From: a virus | Strand: one strand, 5' to 3' | DNA length: 46,742 nucleotides | IMG/VR virus record: IMGVR_UViG_3300017963_000368 | Coordinates: 1-46,742 of that record | Part shown: positions 1 through 8,577 of the stretch, piece after piece | How the letters are laid out: the number at the start of each line of letters is the position of its first letter | Numbering within the stretch: the first letter of the stretch is position 1 | Notes under the pieces: generated by a model | The model's input: only the letters and a program-made list of their open reading frames with translations | What the model was told of the DNA's origin: nothing | Database searches by the model: none | Position numbers and translations under genes: made by a program

Positions 1-99
1 AACAGCGTCGTACTTCGAAATTCAAGTTTTTTTGAAATTTCTTAACACCGTGTAATTATTAAGTTTTTTTCGCTTTAGTTATCAGTGGGTTACCGTTCC

Positions 100-115
100 G
101 TTGTTATAGGACAAC
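100..115. promoter_or_regulatory. Small inverted repeat before the late genes
   Basis: GTTGT and ACAAC form perfect 5-base arms around a 6-base spacer, directly upstream of the first terminase gene (ATG at 123). The right arm also carries the GGACA that could act as a poor ribosome binding site. It could be an operator for late-gene control or chance. The rest of 1-122 is AT-rich and I see no convincing sigma70 promoter in it. Confidence 0.25.
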
Positions 116-122
116 ATTTTTT

Positions 123-782
123 ATGTCTAACACCAAAATCAATTTTTCCGAGGCAGCTCGAAGACTTTCGATGACTCACCCGGCAGTTTTAAGGATGCGG
201 GGACGATATGCTTGCGTAAAAGAGTATTATGTGGATACCAGCGATCCCAGCTGGGACGAAATTTTGAGCAACAGGATGATGGGTTTGGCTGTTGATGGCG
301 GTTTGCCAAGAAACACTCGAAAAACAGGAAGGGTAGCCGCGCTGGATTTCATGGATAAAAGCGATGAGACAACCCAGTCAAAAAATTTTAGCGTTTCGGA
401 AAAGCCGAAAGCCCTTCCTGAAGCAAAGGAAGTCAGATCAGCTGCTGCAGCCATTCAACAGAACAAGGCTGTCAAGCTTCGGGCTGAAGCGGAAAAAGCT
501 GAACTTGATGTGCGAAAGCGAAAAGACGAGCTTGTCGAAAAAGCTGAACTTGGAGAAGTGTGCTTTTCTTACCTTGAAGGCGCGAATCTCGCCATGCTTT
601 CGATGCCGGAATCGATAGTTGACAACATAATCGCTTCTGTTCAGGCAAAAGGCATCAAGGCGAGACCGGACCTTATTTCGCTTTTGACGAAAGAGATTTC
701 TAGGATCTTGGACAAAACCGTTTCTGAGCAAGAGCTTCTTTTTAAAAAAAAAAGTTCAACCCTTGGCTTGCTGAAAGACTGA
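123..782 (+). CDS. Terminase small subunit (putative)
   Basis: 219 aa. Predicted DNA-recognition subunit of the packaging motor, the counterpart of lambda gpNu1. Residues about 8-27 (NFSEAARRLSMTHPAVLRMR) look like a helix-turn-helix, followed by a long charged helical region (about 95-155, Ala/Glu/Lys rich, probable coiled coil) as expected for oligomerisation and for contact with the large subunit. It lies immediately upstream of a GpA-type large subunit, the canonical position. It is somewhat longer than Nu1 (181 aa). Assignment rests on position plus the HTH, as overall similarity is not obvious by eye. The ribosome binding site is weak (AGGA about 12 bases upstream). Confidence 0.7.
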   Translation: MSNTKINFSEAARRLSMTHPAVLRMRGRYACVKEYYVDTSDPSWDEILSNRMMGLAVDGGLPRNTRKTGRVAALDFMDKSDETTQSKNFSVSEKPKALPEAKEVRSAAAAIQQNKAVKLRAEAEKAELDVRKRKDELVEKAELGEVCFSYLEGANLAMLSMPESIVDNIIASVQAKGIKARPDLISLLTKEISRILDKTVSEQELLFKKKSSTLGLLKD

Positions 783-805
783 CGGTCCTTACGATAGAAA
801 AGAAT

Positions 806-2599
806 ATGGTTTCAATTCCTGATTGGGCCGAGGCAAACAGGATTTTGCCTGATGGTTCGCCATTTCCCGGAATGTGGCGAAATGCAAAAACGCCTTTTTT
901 GGTTGAGCCAATGGAGTGCCTGAGCCCACAGTCCCCTGTCACTCATGTTGCGATAATGAAGTGCGTTCAAATGGGACTGACAGCTGTAGCTGAAAACCTT
1001 ATTGGGCATACGATTGACGTGAATCCGGGCCCGATACTTTATACAACGGCCACAAAGGAGCTTGCAGAAGACTGGAGTTCCAACCGGCTTGACCCGCTCT
1101 TGTCGCTTTGCGGTCTTGACAGAAAGCTCCAGAACGATGCCACAAGTCTTGACCGGCAACGGAAAGACAAAGGCGATCGAAAACTTTCGAAAAAGTTTCC
1201 TGGAGGATTTTTTAGAGCCGCAAGTTATCAGGCGGCTGCTCTTTTGAGGTCAACGTCCTTCAGGTTGGTTCTCCTTGATGAAATTGATGCGGCTCCTCTA
1301 TCCGTCAAGAATGAGGGTGATCCCAAGTCGATAGCTGAAGCCAGAACATCGGCGTATGAAGGACGAAAGAAAGTATTCATGTTCTCGACCCCTCTTGTAA
1401 AGCAGACTTCAAAAATATATGCGGCTTTCCTTGAAGGGGATCAGCGGTACTGCCACATACCGTGTCCTTTTTGCGGGGCGCGCCAAAAGCTGCAATGGCG
1501 AAATGAGGAACTTGAGCACAATCTCAGGTACGAAGTTGTTGACGGCCAAGTGGTTGAGGACAGCGTGTACTATGAGTGCCGCCATTGCCATGGAAAAATG
1601 AAAAACTATCACAAAGAGATATTTCTGACTTTGGAAAATATAGAGTGGATACCGGAAAATCCAAAAGCGCCTGAGTGGTATCGAAGCTATTCGATAAACG
1701 CACTTTACGCACCCCCCGGCATGGTGACCTGGGAGAAGCTCGCAGTAGAATGGGAAAAGGCAAAAGGAGACAATGACAAGCTCAAGACTTTTATCAACCT
1801 TCGCCTTGGCGAACCTTGGGTCGAAGGATCAGAGTATGTAGACGATGAAGACGTTTTGGCCAAGCGGATGGAATATGTTTCCGGCGAAATGCCCGACCCG
1901 GTCGAGTTCACTACCATGGGCTGCGATGTCCATGCCGACAACATTCAGGCCGAGATTGTTGGCTTCGGCGGGGACAACAGCCATAGTTGGTCTGTGAATT
2001 ATTTGACTTTCGAAGGCTCTACCCTCGATCCGTTTTCCGGAGCTTTTTTCAAACTCAGAAAATTTATCGAGAACAATCACAAAAAATACAAGATAAAAAT
2101 GGTCTTCATCGATGCTGGATACTCAACAAGCAATGTGCTTACTTTTTGTGCAAGATCGCGAAAGATAATACCTTGCATGGGGGAGGGGATTATCGACAAA
2201 GGCCGTTCTTACTTCAAAGAGCGAATCAGCAAGAAAGAGCTTGGCAAGAGGTTCATTGGTGTTGCAACGGATTCCTACAAGCAGAAGCTCATGCACCTGT
2301 TCAAGCTTTCCCACTCTGTTGACGGTGAGTTTCCATTCGGGTATCCTTTCTTTCCAGTGAATTATGACATAAAATATTTCAGGTCTTTGAACTCTGAAGC
2401 AAAACAGCCTGTTTTATCAGCAGGAAGAGTGGTAAAATACCAATGGGTGAAAATAAGAGAACACAACCATGCGCTTGACTGTCGCGTATATGCGTTTTGC
2501 GCAAAGGACTTTTTGTTCAAAATGGTTTGTGACGCTCTTGAGCTTGAAGAGGTTGACGAGGCCATAGCCTGGAAGGCAATCAGGAAGGGTAGCCAATGA
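806..2599 (+). CDS. Terminase large subunit, lambda GpA family
   Basis: 597 aa. ATPase/endonuclease that cuts concatemeric DNA and pumps it through the portal. The N-terminus (W-x-E-x-N-R-x-L, then P-G-x-W and 'TPFLVEPMECLS'-like text) is typical of the GpA family. A Walker B-like LVLLDEIDA lies near residue 155. A CxxC...CxxC zinc-finger pair (CPFC near 220, CRHC near 257) is a hallmark of the group. Acidic nuclease residues are plausible in GCDVHAD (about 372), FIDAG (about 434) and HALDCR (about 555). The length is close to lambda A (641 aa). Its stop overlaps the start of the next gene (ATGA), so translation is probably coupled. Confidence 0.93.
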   Translation: MVSIPDWAEANRILPDGSPFPGMWRNAKTPFLVEPMECLSPQSPVTHVAIMKCVQMGLTAVAENLIGHTIDVNPGPILYTTATKELAEDWSSNRLDPLLSLCGLDRKLQNDATSLDRQRKDKGDRKLSKKFPGGFFRAASYQAAALLRSTSFRLVLLDEIDAAPLSVKNEGDPKSIAEARTSAYEGRKKVFMFSTPLVKQTSKIYAAFLEGDQRYCHIPCPFCGARQKLQWRNEELEHNLRYEVVDGQVVEDSVYYECRHCHGKMKNYHKEIFLTLENIEWIPENPKAPEWYRSYSINALYAPPGMVTWEKLAVEWEKAKGDNDKLKTFINLRLGEPWVEGSEYVDDEDVLAKRMEYVSGEMPDPVEFTTMGCDVHADNIQAEIVGFGGDNSHSWSVNYLTFEGSTLDPFSGAFFKLRKFIENNHKKYKIKMVFIDAGYSTSNVLTFCARSRKIIPCMGEGIIDKGRSYFKERISKKELGKRFIGVATDSYKQKLMHLFKLSHSVDGEFPFGYPFFPVNYDIKYFRSLNSEAKQPVLSAGRVVKYQWVKIREHNHALDCRVYAFCAKDFLFKMVCDALELEEVDEAIAWKAIRKGSQ

Positions 2600-2823
2600 C
2601 TTGTCTTTATACCGAAGCGGAGCTTATCGAAAAGATAAAAGCTTTGGATGCGCAGCTTGAAAAAGCGATTCAATCATCCAAATTGGACACGAATCAGGGG
2701 AGCCAGTCTTTTGCCATCATGCCCAGCGAGCTGAGAAGACAGAGGGCTTACTATCTTGATCTTCTCAATCGGTGTTATGGCAGGAACAATGTAGTCGTCT
2801 TAAATGCGGAGCGTTGCACTTAA
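2596..2823 (+). CDS. gpW-like head-tail connector
   Basis: 75 aa. Small, mostly helical protein located between the large terminase and the portal, exactly where lambda has gpW (68 aa), which stabilises packaged heads and prepares them for tail attachment. The sequence has an N-terminal helix rich in Leu/Ile/Lys (TEAELIEKIKALDAQLEKAI) and a second helix with Arg/Tyr (ELRRQRAYYLDLL), consistent with the gpW-like fold. It starts within the terminase stop (ATGA) and ends on the portal start (TAATG), so the three genes are translationally coupled. The family call is from position and helical pattern. Confidence 0.65.
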   Translation: MTCLYTEAELIEKIKALDAQLEKAIQSSKLDTNQGSQSFAIMPSELRRQRAYYLDLLNRCYGRNNVVVLNAERCT

Positions 2824-4388
2824 TGGGTATTTTTGATTATTTCGGGTTTGGGAGAAAGCCTTCACCCAGCTCAAGCGAAGAGGCTTCGGCGGCTCCAAAG
2901 CGCCAGACTCCAAGGCCCCAACAGTACATGTCACTGAACCAGTATCTGAGCTTGCGCGGATACACGATAGAGGATCTTCAGCTTAAAGCTTACGAAATAC
3001 TTTGGGACTCTATCCATGCGAGTTCTTTTATAGAACAGATGACTCACTTGACCATCAATACCGGGCTTTCCCTTGAAAGCACGCCTGTTCAAAGCGTTCT
3101 CGGCATAACTTCGGATGAGGCCCAGACATGGGCGGCCAAGGTCGAAGACAGGTTTCGTGTATGGCAGGATCAAAAGGAGTGCGACTACACTGGCCGAAAC
3201 AATTTTCGGCAGTTTCAGATAGCTGAGTTTTGGACAAAGATGCTCCTTGGCGAGCACCTTTCCATCATTCGCTACAGCACTGATGAAAATCGATTGAACC
3301 CGGTTTCGATCCAAGCCATTCCGCCGACCATGATAACTGATGCTGAACCGGCGGATTACGAAAGGGTGAGAAGGGCCAACGGCGACATCGTCGATGGAAT
3401 AGAAATCGATTCGAAGGGCATGGAGGTTGCGGTATACCTTGAGGTTTCAAACGCCGATGGAAACGCGTCTTCAAAACGTTTCCCCTATTTTGGCCAAAGA
3501 TCAGGGCGTCAAATGATTATACACGGCTATACCGCTAGGGAACCTGGCCGATACAGGGGCATTCCGATCTTGGCGAAAGTTTTCAACGAACTCAAGAAGA
3601 TTGCGGATGCGCAGATTTTCGAACTGGGGAGCATGGCGGCCAACGCGACAATTCTTGGTTCGATTGAACGGGAACAGCCGGTCAATCATCTTGAAAAGCT
3701 CAGCAGTGTTCTCGAAGACGTTGGCAGCGAGTCAACGGCCAATGCGATGTCATGCGGAACAAATCCTTTGAGCTCCGACAAGATTGATGTTTCAAAAGGG
3801 GGTGTTTTCCTCCAGAACCTTGAAGCCGGTGAAAAGCTTTCTGTCTTGAAAACTGATCGCCCAAACCTCAACATTCCCGAATTCATAAATCAGCTTTTCC
3901 AGTGGATCGGACCTGCCGTAGGGCTTCCCGCTTCTGTTTGGAAAATGCAGTTTTCCCAAAACTATTCTGCAAGCAAAGGCGAGCTTGAGCTTGCTTGGCG
4001 AAACATGGATGTCCATGCGGCTGAGTTTTCCGCTGATTTCAATCGAGTTGTTTACGAGGCTTGGCTTCAAGGCGAAATTGGTAAAGGAGAAGTCTCAGTC
4101 AGCAACTGGTCTGATCCCTATTCCAGGGCGGCATGGTCGTCCGCTTCATGGGGCCGAATACCAATACCAGCTCTGAATCCGCTTCAAGAGGCCAAGGCAA
4201 GCACTGAACTTGTCGGACAGGGTTTTTCGACAAGAGAGAGGGAAGCGCAGAGAAGAACTGGTTCTTCTTTTACGAACAACGTCGATAGATTGGGGATCGA
4301 AAATGAGGCCCTTGCTGAAGCGAATGCTTCGCTATCGGAAAATGAAGAAAGCGTTGATGGATCATCAGAACCTGAAAATGAAGATTAA
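2823..4388 (+). CDS. Portal protein, lambda gpB family
   Basis: 521 aa from the ATG at 2823, which overlaps the upstream stop (TAATG). A longer in-frame start at 2772 would read through the connector gene and is not used here. Forms the dodecameric channel at the unique capsid vertex through which DNA enters and leaves. Sequence features typical of lambda-type portals include YRGIPILAKVFNELKKIADAQ (about 238-258), the QLFQWIGPAVGLPASVW motif (about 362-378) and NYSASKGELELAWRN (about 386-400). The C-terminus is acidic and Ser/Glu rich. Length matches lambda B (533 aa). Confidence 0.9.
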   Translation: MGIFDYFGFGRKPSPSSSEEASAAPKRQTPRPQQYMSLNQYLSLRGYTIEDLQLKAYEILWDSIHASSFIEQMTHLTINTGLSLESTPVQSVLGITSDEAQTWAAKVEDRFRVWQDQKECDYTGRNNFRQFQIAEFWTKMLLGEHLSIIRYSTDENRLNPVSIQAIPPTMITDAEPADYERVRRANGDIVDGIEIDSKGMEVAVYLEVSNADGNASSKRFPYFGQRSGRQMIIHGYTAREPGRYRGIPILAKVFNELKKIADAQIFELGSMAANATILGSIEREQPVNHLEKLSSVLEDVGSESTANAMSCGTNPLSSDKIDVSKGGVFLQNLEAGEKLSVLKTDRPNLNIPEFINQLFQWIGPAVGLPASVWKMQFSQNYSASKGELELAWRNMDVHAAEFSADFNRVVYEAWLQGEIGKGEVSVSNWSDPYSRAAWSSASWGRIPIPALNPLQEAKASTELVGQGFSTREREAQRRTGSSFTNNVDRLGIENEALAEANASLSENEESVDGSSEPENED

Positions 4389-4406
4389 AGACTTGGAGTT
4401 TTTCAA

Positions 4407-4685
4407 ATGCCAAGAATATTATACCACATAACAGACAGTGTGAACCAGCCGGGGTCGACAAAGGCGGATCCACAGACATGGATCAATGTCGGGACCGTAA
4501 AATCTGTTTTGTATGAAGAAACTGCGATTTCTTCGGAAAAGACCTTAAGCGTAAATACCGCTGAAAATTTTGAGACCGATCTGAAGCTTACAAATGCAAC
4601 AGAGGTTGTCTGTGAGACGGAAGGTCGAATCGTGTATGTTTATGGTTATGAGGGAGCCAAGTTCATAACCGACGACGGCCTTTGA
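4407..4685 (+). CDS. Hypothetical protein in head module
   Basis: 92 aa with a good ribosome binding site (GGAG, 8-9 bases before the ATG). I do not recognise the family. It is predicted to be beta-rich with alternating hydrophobics, ends in a short segment VYVYGYEGAKFITDDGL, and has no signal peptide or membrane segment. It sits between the portal and a 749-aa virion-like protein, spaced 15 bases from the next start, so it is probably a co-transcribed structural or accessory component, for example a small partner or chaperone of the large neighbour. This is inferred from position only. Confidence 0.6.
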   Translation: MPRILYHITDSVNQPGSTKADPQTWINVGTVKSVLYEETAISSEKTLSVNTAENFETDLKLTNATEVVCETEGRIVYVYGYEGAKFITDDGL

Positions 4686-4700
4686 TTTTGGAGGGATTCC

Positions 4701-6950
4701 ATGCCTCTCAAGAAAGATAAAGATCCATGCTCGTTTACAGGTGGGGGAGCCATCAGCGATTTGATCGCCTCGAAGCTTAAAGGCCATCTTCATACTAGCC
4801 TTGTTGACGGCGGAACGATTTTGGTAAATGCCGATCCGACAAAAATCGATCTCCAAGCTGGAAGCGGCCACGTCGTGGACAGCTATACGGAACCAAAACA
4901 GCCTGTAGTTGCGCAGGTCGCTTGGCTCGCTCAGACCGGCATTCCTGTCGTTGGGATCGGCACCTACCCTACGACTTTTTTCTACATTGACAGGTTTGGC
5001 GATTTTAAACAGCAGCCGTTTCCCTTCACTGCGGAGGAACGGAGAGACAAAATCGCATTGGGCGTCGCCATACATCAGGGTGCCGCCATTACGCAGATCC
5101 TTGACTTTTCGAACACTCTTTCCAATGACCTCGGCCAGTCGTTTCAAGACTATTTTGAAACAACCGGGCCTGTAAGAGACAATGGGATTATTTCCTGTGG
5201 GAATTCAGGTTCACTTACTTTTTCTCTGACTTCAGGTTTTTATTTTGGAGCCGGATACAAGGCGATAGTCAACAAGAAGTCGCCGAATTACAGCTCAATA
5301 GTAGCTCAGGATCCTGTTTCCTTTTTAACGACATATAAAGACGGTTCCGGTGATTGGAACTATGAGGCTCCTTCGACCTTGCTGACCCCTGGCAAATATG
5401 ATGATGGAACGGGGATCCTTGCTAACGTGCCTCCAACATTTTGGTCGATTCAAAGGATTTATTCAACCGAAGACAGCAATGTCATTCAATACGGCCCGGC
5501 AGTATATGCTTCTCACACAGAAGCGCTTGAAGCCATTCAGATAGAAAACTTTCAATTGAACCCAATTCTAAGAAGATCGCTTCATGTCGGGTATTTTGTC
5601 GTTCGAAATGACGCATTGGATCTTTCAGATACCCAGTTTGCTTTATGCATATCCACGGACGGAAAGAACAGTCTTGGCCCCAGCGATGTCTTGCTGCCGC
5701 CCAATGTCTTTAAGCAGGCCCAGATTGACACACGCGATCCGACTGGGTATATCGATAGATCCCAGACTGTAATCGGCTTTGACGATGCTACCCGGACTTT
5801 TACCATCGCTCCGGCGATGAGCTATTTCGAGTATTATGTCCAAGGTCAGAAGTATGTTGAAAGATCGGCGAGGTCTGTTGTAATCCCTGACATTGAGGGC
5901 ATACATGTAATCTACTTTGATGGGGTCGATCTTTTGACCGCTCTTGGCGGGGATATAAGCGACGAGGATTTGTTTTCTCTTTACGCTTTTACTTTTTTAG
6001 TATACTGGGATGCCGACAATAAAGAGTCTGTTATCCAAGGTCGCGAAAGACATGGGGTGATGCCTTGGACCGTCCATCGGTATCTTCATCGAACTATTGG
6101 CACCGCGTATATCGATGGCCTTGGCCTCGTCATACCTACGACTTCAGGGACCGGGAACGATGACTCCGATGCTCAACTGGCTGTCGCAGACGGCCTTATA
6201 ATAGATGAAGACATACCGATTGAGATTGAAGACGGAGATCCGCAGGTCCTTTCGCCGATAGCGCAGATTCCGACGCTTTATCGAAGCGGTCTTGACGCAG
6301 ACAATTTATGGCGTCTAAAGGAAGCTGATAATTTTCATTTTGTGTATGGGGGCACTGCGGGTTATGCTGGGTCGAGATTGCCGTACAATTCCCTTGTTGG
6401 TGGCGTGTGGGGATGGACCGAAGTCGCAAACAACGATTACGTTCTTGTCCATCTGTTTGCTACAAATGATATTCGGCATCCTATCATGTCTGCCCATGGC
6501 CAGAATTCGTACAACAATCTTTTTGATGCGCAGGAAGGTGCCACAGTCGAGCTTTCACAGATAAATACATCCGGCCTGCCCGGGAAAGAGTTCAAGGCCA
6601 TAGGCACTCAGATACTTCAAACAGGAAACTATGCAAACACTCCGAAAGCGCGCGCCCGTCCGACGGAAACAGGCGAGTCATATGTTGACTTCAGGCTTGT
6701 TTCCTTTGTTGCGGCTTCGGCAGCAACCGAGCATTCCAGCACTACTGGAAGGAATACGGCGAATCAGCATGCGGCGATAGCAATCGCGCCGGACACCACA
6801 AACTTCGACAATATACTTTCGTCAGCGGACGATGATCTGCAAAAGGCGCTTGAGACTCTTGATGAGGGTTTACTTACGAGCCCCAATGGTACAAAATGGA
6901 AGATAACAGTTGACAATTCGGGTGTTCTTTCCACTGTAGCAATACCCTAG
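4701..6950 (+). CDS. Large putative virion protein / head-fibre candidate
   Basis: 749 aa. Unrecognised, but looks like an extended beta-rich structural protein: many Gly, Ser, Thr, Asp and aromatic residues, no membrane segments. The C-terminal region contains DDDLQKALETLDEG followed by SPNGTKWKITVDNSGVL, a type of ending I associate with trimeric phage fibre or appendage proteins. It is inserted between portal and protease, a place where lambda has nothing comparable. A head fibre, decoration or host-adhesion appendage is therefore a reasonable guess. A tail appendage relocated into the head operon is the alternative. Preceded by GGAGG about 7 bases before the ATG. Confidence 0.55.
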   Translation: MPLKKDKDPCSFTGGGAISDLIASKLKGHLHTSLVDGGTILVNADPTKIDLQAGSGHVVDSYTEPKQPVVAQVAWLAQTGIPVVGIGTYPTTFFYIDRFGDFKQQPFPFTAEERRDKIALGVAIHQGAAITQILDFSNTLSNDLGQSFQDYFETTGPVRDNGIISCGNSGSLTFSLTSGFYFGAGYKAIVNKKSPNYSSIVAQDPVSFLTTYKDGSGDWNYEAPSTLLTPGKYDDGTGILANVPPTFWSIQRIYSTEDSNVIQYGPAVYASHTEALEAIQIENFQLNPILRRSLHVGYFVVRNDALDLSDTQFALCISTDGKNSLGPSDVLLPPNVFKQAQIDTRDPTGYIDRSQTVIGFDDATRTFTIAPAMSYFEYYVQGQKYVERSARSVVIPDIEGIHVIYFDGVDLLTALGGDISDEDLFSLYAFTFLVYWDADNKESVIQGRERHGVMPWTVHRYLHRTIGTAYIDGLGLVIPTTSGTGNDDSDAQLAVADGLIIDEDIPIEIEDGDPQVLSPIAQIPTLYRSGLDADNLWRLKEADNFHFVYGGTAGYAGSRLPYNSLVGGVWGWTEVANNDYVLVHLFATNDIRHPIMSAHGQNSYNNLFDAQEGATVELSQINTSGLPGKEFKAIGTQILQTGNYANTPKARARPTETGESYVDFRLVSFVAASAATEHSSTTGRNTANQHAAIAIAPDTTNFDNILSSADDDLQKALETLDEGLLTSPNGTKWKITVDNSGVLSTVAIP

Positions 6951-6958
6951 GAGAAAAA

Positions 6959-8161
6959 ATGCAGCTGACAGACTACCTACTCATAAAGCCGAAGTTTTTG
7001 GCGGACTACGAAAAAAGGCTTGAAACAGCTGATCGCGAACGGGCTGAAAGCATCGAACTTCGAAGCCTTGACGAGCAGCTTGGCAAGATGTACTCGATAA
7101 CCGATCAGGGCGAGGCGTCCGTAAAGATAGCAGGGCCGTTGTCAGAAGATGGTCCGGACGTTTTCGACATTATGTTTGGTTATGGCGGAACCTCCTATCT
7201 GAACATACGGCGTGCCGTCAAAAAGGCCATCCAAGAGACGACTGGCAACATATACCTCAATATAAATTCGCCCGGCGGATCCTTGACCGGACTTGACGAC
7301 ACATTCGAAGTGATAAGGGATGCGGCAAAAGAGCGAACTGTCATTGCCGTCAATTACGGCCTTGTCGCATCGGCGGCTTTGTGGCTCGCTTCAGGCGCGA
7401 CAAAGCTGATCGCCAAAAACCCGACTTCAATGACAGGTTCTATCGGGGTAGTCGTGACTGCGGTTGACTTCAAGGGCTACTATGCAAAATACGGAATCGA
7501 GGTCGTGACTCTTACAAATACGGCTAGCCCGAATAAAAGGCCCGACTTGACGACAGATGACGGCCAGAATGTAATTATTTCTGAACTCAATCAACTCTAT
7601 AGTGTTTTTGAGTCCAGAGTGTTAAACTTGGGGATATCAGTTGAGAGTATTCGTTCTTTGAAAGGTGCCGTGGTAGCCGCCGACAAGGCCATATCCATCG
7701 GGCTTGTGAAAGGATACCGAGCCGAAGACGAAACGTCTGCTGGCGAAAGCGATGATATCAAAGCTGAAAAAGATTCAGAAAAGGAGCTGAAACCGATGAA
7801 TTTGATGGAATTGAAAAAAGAGCATCCCGCGCTTTATTCTGAAGTGCTTGACCTTGGCAAATCTGAGGGCTGCAAGGCGGAAAAGGAAAGGGCTATGACC
7901 TATGTGGAAGCAATGGACAAGCTTCCTTCCTGCAAGTCTATTTATATGAAGGCTTTAAAAGAGGACAAGAGCCTCAACGATGTTTCCGTTCAAGCGGAAA
8001 TCATGAGCCATTTTGAGGCTCAAAGACAAAACGCTGATGCGGCCAACGACAATCCAGATGATGTTGCGCCAAAAGCGAAAGATACGCCAAAAGCAGAAGA
8101 CGAAGAATCAAAGTTTGATTCAGTGGAAGACATGCAGGCGATGACGAAAAAATATATGTAA
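6959..8161 (+). CDS. S49/SppA-type capsid protease fused to scaffold (lambda gpC-like)
   Basis: 400 aa. The head maturation protease, expected to cleave the scaffold and portal during prohead maturation. Residues about 60-250 form an S49 peptidase domain: NINSPGGSLTG at 101-111, then GLVASAALWLASGA at 134-147 with likely catalytic Ser138, then MTGSIGVVVTA at 158-168. The C-terminal third (about 250-400) is highly charged with Glu/Lys/Asp and mostly helical, as in the scaffold part of gpC. An internal start with its own ribosome binding site occurs at codon 280 (separate entry). Followed by the decoration protein and major capsid protein, the lambda order. Confidence 0.9.
   Translation: MQLTDYLLIKPKFLADYEKRLETADRERAESIELRSLDEQLGKMYSITDQGEASVKIAGPLSEDGPDVFDIMFGYGGTSYLNIRRAVKKAIQETTGNIYLNINSPGGSLTGLDDTFEVIRDAAKERTVIAVNYGLVASAALWLASGATKLIAKNPTSMTGSIGVVVTAVDFKGYYAKYGIEVVTLTNTASPNKRPDLTTDDGQNVIISELNQLYSVFESRVLNLGISVESIRSLKGAVVAADKAISIGLVKGYRAEDETSAGESDDIKAEKDSEKELKPMNLMELKKEHPALYSEVLDLGKSEGCKAEKERAMTYVEAMDKLPSCKSIYMKALKEDKSLNDVSVQAEIMSHFEAQRQNADAANDNPDDVAPKAKDTPKAEDEESKFDSVEDMQAMTKKYM
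7796..8161 (+). CDS. Nested scaffold protein from internal start (lambda Nu3-like)
   Basis: 121 aa, in frame with the protease gene and sharing its C-terminus. AAGGAG at 7781-7786 stands 9 bases before an in-frame ATG at 7796, and a second in-frame ATG follows at 7805. In lambda, Nu3 is made in this way inside gene C and is the internal scaffold for prohead assembly. The predicted product is charged and helical (NLMELKKEHPALYSEVLDLG at the N-terminus), as expected for scaffold. What is seen is the ribosome binding site and frame. Expression and role are inferred by analogy. Confidence 0.65.
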   Translation: MNLMELKKEHPALYSEVLDLGKSEGCKAEKERAMTYVEAMDKLPSCKSIYMKALKEDKSLNDVSVQAEIMSHFEAQRQNADAANDNPDDVAPKAKDTPKAEDEESKFDSVEDMQAMTKKYM

Positions 8162-8175
8162 AAAAGGAGTTTGAA

Positions 8176-8565
8176 ATGGCAAACTTGTTGCAAACTACAC
8201 AAAACGATATTGAACCTATCGATCTAAAAGATGCCGAGATACGCGACGATTTTGGAGTTGCTGCGGGCACTTTCGTCAAGGGAGAAGTTGTCAGCTGGAC
8301 AGCTCCAAAGGCGATCATAAAGTACAACCCAGCGGCTAATGCGCCTTTGGGCATTTTGGCTGAAGCTGTTGACGCTTCTGGAGGTGCAGTCAGCAATGTG
8401 ACTGTATGGGAAAAAGGCTTGTTTGATGAGGACAAGCTTACTTTCAACACAACACCGGAAACCACTACCGCTGTTTACGGGCCGACCCTTACGACACGCG
8501 ATGCGCTCCGACTTGTTGGAATTCGTTTGGCCAAGACCTACTCAATTGACAATCAGCAAACTTAA
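8176..8565 (+). CDS. Head decoration protein (lambda gpD-like)
   Basis: 129 aa. Predicted to bind the outside of the expanded capsid and stabilise it. The text DDFGVAAGTFVKGEVVSWTAPKAIIKYNPAANAPLGILAEAVDA fits the beta-tulip-like gpD pattern of a TP-rich start followed by G-x-L-x-x-A. It also has the usual size (gpD 110 aa) and lies just before the major capsid gene. Ribosome binding site AAAAGGAG 8 bases before the ATG. Likely expressed at the same high level as the capsid protein. Confidence 0.8.
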   Translation: MANLLQTTQNDIEPIDLKDAEIRDDFGVAAGTFVKGEVVSWTAPKAIIKYNPAANAPLGILAEAVDASGGAVSNVTVWEKGLFDEDKLTFNTTPETTTAVYGPTLTTRDALRLVGIRLAKTYSIDNQQT

Positions 8566-8577
8566 AAGGAGTCTCCC

